This document shows, one piece after another, positions 1 to 5,004 of a stretch of 5,435 bases of DNA. The position numbers and the translations under genes are program-made. The stretch lies in the NCBI GenBank assembly GCA_903893335.1, contig CAITLX010000919.1, positions 1-5,435 on the forward strand. The letters are read 5' to 3'. Every line of letters begins with the position of its first letter. The stretch's first letter is position 1. The DNA is from an uncultured delta proteobacterium. Its GTDB lineage: Bacteria; Myxococcota_A; Polyangia; Polyangiales; Polyangiaceae. The notes under the pieces are model-generated. The model saw only the letters and a list, made by a program, of their open reading frames with translations, was not told where the DNA came from and did no database searches.

Positions 1-427
1 CGGACAGGGCGGCGGCGGGGCAGGCGGCGTCGCCGGAGGCGGCGTCGGTGGCTCGGCCGGCGCGGCCGGCGCGGGCGGTCTCGGAGGTGGTGGCTCGGGT
101 GGAGGCGGCGCCGGTGGCTCGGGCGGCGGCGGCGTCGCGCAGTGCATCGCGTGCGTCCAGCAGAGCTGCCCGACCGCGGTGCAGTGCCTCGCCGACCCGG
201 CGTGCATCAACGGCGCGCAGTGCGCGATCCAGAAGTGCCTCCAGGGGGGCGGCCTCGACTTCGCGTGCATCTCGGGCTGCTTCGCCGGCAACTTCGGCGC
301 GATCCAGGAGGCCATCCAGACGGTGACCTGCGCGACGCAGTCGTGCGGCTCCTCCTGCGGAAACCTCGCGGGTGGCGGCGCCGGCGGCGGCGGAACGCCC
401 ACCCCTGCCCCGCCCCCGCCCAACTGA
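1..427 (+). CDS. Gly-rich, 12-cysteine exported-type protein, C-terminal part
   Basis: The 5' end is cut by the window edge. Reading in the frame that begins at base 2 gives 141 residues and a TGA stop at 425-427. Visible residues 1-46 are almost all Gly, Ala, Ser and Val, a flexible linker. Residues 48-119 form a compact core with 12 Cys at 48, 51, 56, 62, 68, 74, 79, 89, 93, 110, 115 and 119 (spacing x2, x4, x5, x5, x5, x4, x9, x3, x16, x4, x3). The tail is a second Gly-rich stretch followed by Pro/Thr, ending in PPPPN. The even Cys number and lack of CxxC pairs beyond the first suggest disulfides in an exported protein rather than a metal site. Myxobacteria encode many such proteins, often lipoproteins, of unknown function. 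The signal peptide must lie upstream and cannot be seen. It converges on the chemoreceptor gene with 22 bp between stops. A GTG at 179 falls inside the Cys core and is not a credible start. Confidence 0.8.
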   Translation, partial: GQGGGGAGGVAGGGVGGSAGAAGAGGLGGGGSGGGGAGGSGGGGVAQCIACVQQSCPTAVQCLADPACINGAQCAIQKCLQGGGLDFACISGCFAGNFGAIQEAIQTVTCATQSCGSSCGNLAGGGAGGGGTPTPAPPPPN

Positions 428-449
428 GCCGGCGGCCCCCCGCAGACCG

Positions 450-2675
450 TCAGGCCGCGCGCGCGACCGCTGGCGGCCTCGAGGTGCGGAAGCGCGAGAC
501 GAGCGCGAGCAGCTCGCTCGCGGCCGTGCCAAGCGTGCCCGACGACTCGCGCGTGCGCACCACGTCGCCCGTCGTCGTGCGCGCCGCCTGAGCGGCGGCC
601 TCGATCGTCTCGGCGATCGCGTGCGAGCTGTCGGCGATCGCGCTCACGTTGCGCCCGATCTCCTGCGTCGTCGCCGCCTGCTCCTCGACCGCTGCGGCGA
701 TCGAGCCTTGCAGGTCGTTGATCCGCGCGATGACGCCGACCACCTTCGAGATGCCCTCGAGCGCTGCGGCCGTGTCGTCCTGGATGGCGACGACGCGCCC
801 CGCGATCTCCTCGGTGGCGGTGCCCGTCTGGCGCGCGAGGTCCTTCACCTCGGCGGCGACGACCGCGAAGCCCTTGCCCGCCTCGCCTGCGCGCGCGGCC
901 TCGACGGCGGCGTTGAGGGCCAGCATCCGGGTCTGCGACGCGATCTGGGTGATGACGGAGACGACCTTGCCGATCTCCGCCGACGAGGCGCCGAGCTTCT
1001 TCATCGCGGCGTCCACCGAGGCGGCGATCTCGACCGCCGTCGACGCGACGCTGGCCGCCTCGGAGGCGTTGCGCGAGATCTCGCGGATGCTCGCCCCGAG
1101 CTCGGTGACGGCGCCCGCCATCGACTGCACGTTCTGGCTCACCCGGTCCGACGACACCGAGGCGTCGTTCGAGCGGTCCGACGTGGTGCGCGCGCTCTCG
1201 TCGATGCTGCGCGCGAGCTGACCGAGCTCCTCGGAGGCGCGCGCCAGCGCGTCGCCGTTGCGCCCGAGCAGCGCGAGGCTGTCGCGGAACGAGCCGAAGA
1301 ACGACGTGAGGCCGTCGCCGAGCTGCCCGATGGCGTCGCCCCCGCCCACCTCGATCTCGCGGGTGAGGTCCCCCGCCGTCGCGGCCCGCACGACGCCGAG
1401 GATCGCGTCGACCTTGGCCTGCAAAGCGGCCGCCTGCTCGCGCTCCTGCTTCGCGAGCTCGAGGGTGCGGCGCTCGAGCGCGACGCGGTCGGTGACGCGG
1501 TCGAAGAGCACCATGAGGCCCGAGCGGACCGCGCCGACCGCGCCGAGGCTGCCGATGGTGAGCTCGATCGCCTCGTCGCCCACGGCGATCTGCGCGCGGT
1601 GCGGCGCGCGTGACACGTCCGCGAGGCGGGCCGGGTCGCGCGCCAGATCGCGGTAGAGCGTCGTCAGCGGCGCGCCCACGAGGGTCGCCGCCGCGCTCCC
1701 GAGCGCGGGCGCGAGCCTCGCGAACAGCGCGCGGGCAGCGGGGTTCTCGTACTGCACCGTGAGGTCCTCGGCGCAGAACAGCACGCCGCTCGGCATCGAC
1801 TCGACCAGGTGGCCGAGCTGCGAGGCCTGCCGCGCGTCGCGCGCGACCCCCTGCCAGTCGACCCGCTCGCTCGCGAGGCAGTGCGCGATGGCCTCGAGGC
1901 TCTGGTTGAACGCCGCGCCGAACACCGAGAGCTCGTCGATGCCGCTCGCGTCGAGCCGCGCGGAGAGGTCGCCCTCCGACAGCCCGCGGCACGCCTCGAC
2001 GGCGCGGTCGAGGCGACCGACGACGATGCGCGCGAGCACCAGCGCGAGCCAGGCCATGAACCCCGCCAGCACGACGCCGATGACCACGAACACGACGAGG
2101 CGCGTGCGCACGACCGAGGCCGTCTCGGTCTCGGTGCGGGCGTCCTCGGCGTTGGCCCAGTTGACGAGCGTGTCGACCGCAGCGCGGTGCTCGTCGTAAG
2201 CCGCCGCGAGCGGGCCGCTGAGCAGCGCCTCGGCCTCGGCGGTGCGACCGGCCGCGAGCGCCGGCAGGAAGCGCGCGCGAAGCTCGTGGAAGTAGACGCG
2301 CGCAGGAGGCGCCGTACGCGTGAGCAGCGTGGTCTTGCCCTCTCCGGCGGGGAGGCGTTCGGACCAGTACGCCACGCGCTGCTCGAACTCGGCCTCGAGG
2401 CGCGAGAGCGTCTCGCCCAGCGCGCGAAGCTCGGCTCCGTCGCGCGCGCGCAGCGCCTGGTGCGCGACCAGGTGCGTCTCGACGAGGTAGGCGGGGGGCG
2501 GCAGGACGTCGGCGACCAGATCCTTGCCCTCGATGATGGCGTCGTAGCGCGGCCCCTGGATCTTCACCTCGTTCAGGGTCGCGGTCGCCAGGAGCGTGAG
2601 CGCGAGCACGCCCACGACGCACCACCCCGCCATCCCGTACAGCCGCGTCTTCAGCGTGACGTCGATCCAGCGCAT
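450..2675 (-). CDS. Methyl-accepting chemotaxis protein, HAMP-PAS-HAMP-MCP signal architecture
   Basis: A transmembrane chemoreceptor of 741 residues that would control a CheA kinase through CheW at the inner membrane. Domains in order: TM1 about 16-33; a mostly helical periplasmic sensor 34-191; TM2 193-215; HAMP about 216-270 (GDLSARLD); a PAS-like module about 285-398 starting near VESMPSGVLF; a helical linker; a second HAMP-like segment about 420-465 (GDLTREIEV, then DAIGQLGDGL); and the cytoplasmic coiled-coil signalling domain about 490-705. The conserved hairpin tip is at 575-617 (ALNAAVEAARAGEAGKGFAV). The usual QTN of the tip reads QTR here (R583). There is no C-terminal NWETF-type tether for CheR/CheB. 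The ATG at 2675 was chosen because GGGGAG lies 6 nt upstream and TM1 follows at once. A GTG start at 2783 would add 36 residues but sits inside the sigma54 promoter. No che genes are adjacent, so it is an orphan receptor with unknown ligand. Confidence 0.95.
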   Translation of the reverse strand: MRWIDVTLKTRLYGMAGWCVVGVLALTLLATATLNEVKIQGPRYDAIIEGKDLVADVLPPPAYLVETHLVAHQALRARDGAELRALGETLSRLEAEFEQRVAYWSERLPAGEGKTTLLTRTAPPARVYFHELRARFLPALAAGRTAEAEALLSGPLAAAYDEHRAAVDTLVNWANAEDARTETETASVVRTRLVVFVVIGVVLAGFMAWLALVLARIVVGRLDRAVEACRGLSEGDLSARLDASGIDELSVFGAAFNQSLEAIAHCLASERVDWQGVARDARQASQLGHLVESMPSGVLFCAEDLTVQYENPAARALFARLAPALGSAAATLVGAPLTTLYRDLARDPARLADVSRAPHRAQIAVGDEAIELTIGSLGAVGAVRSGLMVLFDRVTDRVALERRTLELAKQEREQAAALQAKVDAILGVVRAATAGDLTREIEVGGGDAIGQLGDGLTSFFGSFRDSLALLGRNGDALARASEELGQLARSIDESARTTSDRSNDASVSSDRVSQNVQSMAGAVTELGASIREISRNASEAASVASTAVEIAASVDAAMKKLGASSAEIGKVVSVITQIASQTRMLALNAAVEAARAGEAGKGFAVVAAEVKDLARQTGTATEEIAGRVVAIQDDTAAALEGISKVVGVIARINDLQGSIAAAVEEQAATTQEIGRNVSAIADSSHAIAETIEAAAQAARTTTGDVVRTRESSGTLGTAASELLALVSRFRTSRPPAVARAA

Positions 2676-2681
2676 GCGTCG

Positions 2682-2687
2682 CTCCCC
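2682..2687 (-). promoter_or_regulatory. Ribosome binding site that fixes the chemoreceptor start
   Basis: The minus strand reads GGGGAG here, with 6 nt (GCGACG-type spacer) before the ATG at 2675. It is the only good Shine-Dalgarno match among the four gene starts visible in this window. It supports the 741-residue form over the longer GTG-initiated reading. Confidence 0.7.
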
Positions 2688-2740
2688 ATCCGAGTGGCCC
2701 GAGGCCGCCGGACGCGCGGGGAGGCCCCCCGTCGCGTGCG

Positions 2741-2750
2741 TCACGCGTGA
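2741..2750. promoter_or_regulatory. Perfect palindrome TCACGCGTGA in the chemoreceptor leader
   Basis: The ten bases equal their own reverse complement. They lie about 14-23 nt downstream of the predicted sigma54 start site, where a dimeric repressor could block elongation or promoter clearance. A related half (TCACGCG) recurs at 2790-2796, just upstream of the -24 element. In DNA this GC-rich, short CG-rich palindromes also arise by chance, so an operator role is only a suggestion. Confidence 0.25.
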
Positions 2751-2774
2751 GCGTGCTGCGGCGGAGTCACGAGG

Positions 2775-2789
2775 AGCAAGCACCGTGCC
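2775..2789 (-). promoter_or_regulatory. Sigma54 (RpoN) -24/-12 promoter of the chemoreceptor gene
   Basis: The minus strand reads GGCACGGTGCTTGCT. The family consensus is TGGCACG, a purine, three free bases, then TTGC and A/T. The match is complete from the -24 GG onward: GG at 2789-2788, exactly ten bases, then GC at 2777-2776, then T. Only the pyrimidine and T just before GG differ (GA here). The predicted start is near 2764, about 89 nt ahead of the ATG. Such a promoter needs an AAA+ enhancer-binding activator, usually bound 80-200 bp upstream, so a binding site would be expected around 2850-2970, within or next to the downstream repeat-peptide gene. Confidence 0.65.
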
Positions 2790-2895
2790 TCACGCGAAGG
2801 GCTGCGCCTGCGGGCTTTCCGTCAGAGAACGACCCGCACAGCGTCAACGAGCCGACGCCGGACCGCGCGCCGGCTGACACGCGAGGCGCTGGTCA

Positions 2896-2915
2896 CGGGG
2901 CCCCGGGAGGCCCCG
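2896..2915 (-). terminator. GC-rich hairpin behind the repeat-peptide gene
   Basis: CGGGGCC (2896-2902) pairs with GGCCCCG (2909-2915) across a 6-nt loop, a perfect 7-bp stem. It lies 12 nt past the stop codon of the repeat-peptide gene. There is no T tract after it on the minus strand, so it may be a weak or factor-assisted terminator, or an mRNA 3'-end stabiliser. It also sits about 130 bp upstream of the predicted sigma54 start, so it could instead be part of an activator-binding region. Confidence 0.35.
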
Positions 2916-2926
2916 GAGCGCGCGCG

Positions 2927-3217
2927 TCAGCGGACGCTGGGGTGACCCGCGTCGCCGCCGCCGCCCGGGCAACCGAGCGAGGGGTGGCCGCCGTCGGCCC
3001 CGCCGCCGGGACAACCGAGCGAGGGATGCCCTGCGTCGCCGCCGCCGCCCGGACACGCGAGCGACGGGTGTCCCCCGTCGGCGCCGCCGCCGGGGCAACC
3101 GATCGACGGGCGAACGGCGTCGTACGCGCCGCCCGAGGCGGGCGAGACGGCGAGGAGCGAGCCAGCGAGAAGCGCGCCGCCGAGCAGAGCGCCGAGGAGT
3201 GCGGTGGAGGCCTTCAT
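2927..3217 (-). CDS. Small exported tandem-repeat peptide, one Cys per repeat
   Basis: A 96-residue protein of unrecognised family. Residues 1-27 look like a Sec signal peptide: a single Lys at position 2, a hydrophobic core at 5-24 rich in Leu, Ala and Gly, then SPASGG as a plausible cleavage region. No lipobox Cys follows, since the first Cys is residue 41. Residues 36-91 are four 14-residue units (HPSLGCPGGG plus ADGG or GDAG), and residues 92-96 (HPSVR) start a fifth. Each unit has one Cys, one Asp and, except the first, one His. The mature peptide would be about 69 residues with four Cys, a possible disulfide-linked or metal-binding structural peptide. The ATG directly follows a run of six G with no spacer, so Shine-Dalgarno recognition is poor. 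An in-frame stop at 3269-3271 with no earlier start codon fixes the ATG. It lies 51 bp behind prfC on the same strand. Confidence 0.65.
   Translation of the reverse strand: MKASTALLGALLGGALLAGSLLAVSPASGGAYDAVRPSIGCPGGGADGGHPSLACPGGGGDAGHPSLGCPGGGADGGHPSLGCPGGGGDAGHPSVR
2945..3112 (-). repeat. Four 42-bp tandem repeats in an 84-bp higher-order pattern
   Basis: Units are 3071-3112, 3029-3070, 2987-3028 and 2945-2986, and a partial fifth covers 2930-2944. Units 1 and 3 end in GGGADGG; units 2 and 4 end in GGGGDAG, so the pattern is ABAB. By hand, units 1 and 3 match at 34 of 42 bases and units 2 and 4 at 36 of 42. Most differences are silent (5 synonymous codons against 2 changed residues for the A pair; 4 against 1 for the B pair). 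The unit length is a multiple of three, so unit gain or loss keeps the frame. Confidence 0.9.
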
Positions 3218-3224
3218 CCCCCCG

Positions 3225-3230
3225 AAGGTA
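3225..3230 (-). promoter_or_regulatory. Candidate -10 hexamer TACCTT of the repeat-peptide gene
   Basis: The minus strand reads TACCTT, then CGGGGGG, then the ATG at 3217. A start about 7 nt after the hexamer would fall on the ATG itself, giving a leaderless mRNA. No clear -35 element is visible. The assignment rests on position, on the rarity of TA steps in this DNA and on similar hexamers before two other genes here. Confidence 0.3.
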
Positions 3231-3254
3231 CTGCCGGCGGCGCGGGCGCGCCAC

Positions 3255-3268
3255 CGGCCGTACGGCCG
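3255..3268. repeat. 14-bp perfect palindrome touching the prfC stop codon
   Basis: The 14 bases CGGCCGTACGGCCG are their own reverse complement and directly follow the prfC stop codon on the minus strand. As RNA this could fold as a 5-bp stem with a GUAC loop, but no T tract follows. It may mark the 3' end of the prfC message or be a protein-binding site upstream of the repeat-peptide gene. Confidence 0.45.
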
Positions 3269-4918
3269 CTACCCGCGGTCGGACGCGAGCACGCCGTGCG
3301 CCGTCTCGGCGAAGACGATGTCCGGGAACTCGCGCCGCGCGCTGCTGAGCTGCCAGTCTCCCGCGAACAGCACGACCGGCCGGCCGCGCACGTCGACGGT
3401 GGGGACGCCGACCGCCGCGCGATCGAACGCGAGCAGATCGATGGCGCCGCCATCGACGCGCGAGACCCACCGCGCGTACGCGCAGGACATGGGCTCGAGC
3501 CGCGCCTCGACGTCGTACTCGGACGCGAGCCGGTGCTGCACCACCTCGAGCTGAAGCCGCCCGACCGCGCCGAGGATGGCGTCCCCCTCGCGCCCCTCCG
3601 GCGGGCGGTACAGCTGGATGGTCCCCTCCTGCGCGAGCTGCTCGAGCCCCTTCTTCAGCTGCTTGCGCCGCATCGGGTCGAGCATCGCGACGCGCGCGAA
3701 GTGCTCGGGCGCGAAGCTCGGGATGCCCTCGAACTCGAACTTGCCGCCGTCGGTGAGGGTGTCGCCGATCTCGAAGAGCCCCGGGTCGTAGACGCCCATG
3801 ACGTCGCCCGCGTAGCCCTCCTCGACGATGGTGCGCTCCTGCGCGAGGAACGAGGTCGGGTTGCTGAGTCGCAGCGGCTTGTCGGTGCGCACGTGCAGCA
3901 CCTTCATGCCGCGCTCGAAGCGCCCGCTGCACACGCGCAGGAACGCGATGCGGTCGCGGTGCGACTTGTCCATGTTCGCCTGGATCTTGAAGACGAACGC
4001 GGAGAACTCGGGCGCGGTCGGCGCGATGGGCCCCTTCGAGCTCATGCGCGCGGGCGGCGCTGGCATCAGCTCGATGAACGTGTCGAGGAACGGCTCGACG
4101 CCGAAGTTGTTCATCGCGCTGCCGAAGAACATCGGCGAGACCTCGCCCGCCTCGAAGCGCTCGCGGTCGAACGAGTCGCCCGCCGAGTCGAGGAGATCGG
4201 CCTCCTCGCGCAGGCGGTCCCACCCCTCCTGGTCGAGCGCCTCGCCGAGGCGAGGGTCGTCGATGCCGGTGACGGTCACGGCGGCGATGGACGAGCCGAC
4301 GGCGGCGCTCGACCCGGCGCGCGCCGCGTCGAAGAGGAAGACGCTGCGGGTGTTGCGGTTGTAGACGCCGCGGAACGTCGCGCCGCGGTAGATCGGCCAG
4401 GTGATGGGGTAGACGCCGATGCCGAGCACCGACTCGACCTCGCCGATGAGGTCGAAGGGCTCGCGGCCGGGGCGGTCCATCTTGTTGACGAACGAGAAGA
4501 TCGGCATCTTCCGCTGCTTGCAGACGCGAAAGAGCTTCTTCGTCTGCACCTCGACGCCCTTGGCGCAGTCGAGCAGCATCACGGCGCCGTCGGCGGCGTG
4601 CAGCGTGCGGTACGTGTCCTCGCTGAAGTCGGCGTGACCGGGCGTGTCGAGCAGGTTCATCTGCAGGCCGCGGTAGGGGAACTGGAGCACGCTCGAGCTG
4701 ATCGAGATGCCGCGCTCGCGCTCCATGTCCATCCAGTCGGACGCGGCGGCGGCGCGGCCGCGCTTGGCCTTCACGGCGCCGGCGAGCTGCACCGCTCCGC
4801 CGTAGAGGAGCAGCTTCTCGGTGAGGGTCGTCTTGCCCGCGTCGGGGTGCGAGATGATGGCGAAGGTCTTGCGCCTTCGAACCTCGCGCTCGATCGAGGG
4901 GGGGGTCGGAAGTTCCAT
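3269..4918 (-). CDS. prfC: Peptide chain release factor 3
   Basis: A cytoplasmic translational GTPase that removes RF1 or RF2 from the ribosome after peptide release. The 549 residues compare with about 529 in E. coli RF3. GTPase motifs are all present: P-loop SHPDAGKTT at 23-31, switch I RGISI at 69-73, DTPGH at 91-95, NKMD at 145-148 and a G5-like GSAMNNFG at 266-273. RF3-typical stretches include ITEK-like TLTEKLLLYGG, QFPYR at 79-83, DTYRTLHAAD, FVFKIQANMDKSHRDR around 308-323 and GAVGRLQLEVV near 450. The insert near 200-215 is Ala/Ser-rich. The ATG at 4918 is preferred: family members begin a short way before the KTFAIISHPDAGKTT block, and a candidate -10 lies just upstream. A GTG at 4939 would add 7 residues but would overlap that -10. 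It is not EF-G or TypA, given the HPDAGKT/SDWM/QFPYR signature and C-terminal domain. No intact Shine-Dalgarno is seen. Confidence 0.97.
   Translation of the reverse strand: MELPTPPSIEREVRRRKTFAIISHPDAGKTTLTEKLLLYGGAVQLAGAVKAKRGRAAAASDWMDMERERGISISSSVLQFPYRGLQMNLLDTPGHADFSEDTYRTLHAADGAVMLLDCAKGVEVQTKKLFRVCKQRKMPIFSFVNKMDRPGREPFDLIGEVESVLGIGVYPITWPIYRGATFRGVYNRNTRSVFLFDAARAGSSAAVGSSIAAVTVTGIDDPRLGEALDQEGWDRLREEADLLDSAGDSFDRERFEAGEVSPMFFGSAMNNFGVEPFLDTFIELMPAPPARMSSKGPIAPTAPEFSAFVFKIQANMDKSHRDRIAFLRVCSGRFERGMKVLHVRTDKPLRLSNPTSFLAQERTIVEEGYAGDVMGVYDPGLFEIGDTLTDGGKFEFEGIPSFAPEHFARVAMLDPMRRKQLKKGLEQLAQEGTIQLYRPPEGREGDAILGAVGRLQLEVVQHRLASEYDVEARLEPMSCAYARWVSRVDGGAIDLLAFDRAAVGVPTVDVRGRPVVLFAGDWQLSSARREFPDIVFAETAHGVLASDRG
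4898..4905 (-). repeat. C8 homopolymer in the first codons of prfC
   Basis: Eight C in a row on the coding strand cover codons 5-7 (Thr-Pro-Pro). Loss or gain of one base would shift the frame almost at once and abolish RF3 from this start. It may be a slippage site or simply reflect base composition; it is also a place where an assembly indel could hide. Confidence 0.85.
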
Positions 4919-4929
4919 GGCGGCCCGCA

Positions 4930-4935
4930 GGGTTA
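4930..4935 (-). promoter_or_regulatory. Candidate extended -10 element of prfC
   Basis: The minus strand reads TGCTAACCCT: a TG one base ahead of TAACCC gives an extended -10 shape. Eleven bases separate the hexamer from the ATG at 4918, so a start 6-8 nt downstream leaves a leader of only a few bases. No convincing -35 match was found at 16-18 bp. It argues against the GTG at 4939 as start, since that codon would not be transcribed. Confidence 0.35.
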
Positions 4936-4988
4936 GCACGCGCCGACGCGCGATCGTGCACGCAGGTGCGCGCGGGGCGTCCGGCGGG

Positions 4989-4994
4989 TAGAGT
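4989..4994 (+). promoter_or_regulatory. Candidate -10 element TAGAGT of the membrane-protein gene
   Basis: TAGAGT matches TATAAT at the key first, second and last positions and lies 10 bp before the ATG at 5005. The mRNA would then start within about 4 nt of the start codon. No strong -35 is visible about 17 bp upstream. It forms a divergent pair with the prfC element; the two hexamers are 53 bp apart. Confidence 0.35.
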
Positions 4995-5004
4995 CTCGGG
5001 ACCG

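Larger units (their letters stand above)
2676..2764 (-). other. Predicted 5' leader of the chemoreceptor mRNA
   Basis: If transcription starts 12 nt downstream of the -12 element, +1 falls near 2764 and the leader is about 89 nt. Besides the ribosome binding site it holds a perfect 10-bp palindrome at 2741-2750. It also holds a short GC hairpin at 2717-2731 (5-bp stem, 5-nt loop) that does not cover the ribosome binding site. No riboswitch class is recognisable. The boundaries are inferred from the promoter only. Confidence 0.4.

Noticed and set aside
432..458. Inverted repeat GCGGCC/GGCCGC between the convergent genes as a bidirectional terminator
   Set aside because: Only 6 bp pair across a 15-nt loop, one arm lies inside the chemoreceptor coding end, and there is no T tract on either strand.
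372..2750. Long plus-strand open frames (372-1613 and 1809-2750) opposite the chemoreceptor
   Set aside because: They are antisense to clear HAMP and MCP domains, and their composition is Arg/Asp/Leu/Ala noise produced by codon bias on the other strand.
2676..2783. 36-residue N-terminal extension of the chemoreceptor from a GTG
   Set aside because: The GTG lies inside the sigma54 promoter, the extension is not signal-like, and the internal ATG has a good ribosome binding site directly ahead of TM1.
2945..3112. CRISPR array
   Set aside because: The repeats are contiguous with no unique spacers, are in coding frame and translate to a conserved peptide unit.
2927..3217. Multi-core RiPP precursor
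   Set aside because: The leader looks like a Sec signal peptide, the units lack obvious cleavage motifs, and no modifying enzyme or transporter gene lies nearby in the window.
3269..4918. Elongation factor G or TypA/LepA
   Set aside because: The HPDAGKT P-loop, SDWM, QFPYR and the C-terminal region match RF3, and the length is that of RF3 rather than the longer EF-G.
2747..4936. A 729-codon open frame on the plus strand opposite prfC
   Set aside because: It is antisense to a gene with all RF3 motifs. Its product is Arg/Glu/Ala-rich with no recognisable family.
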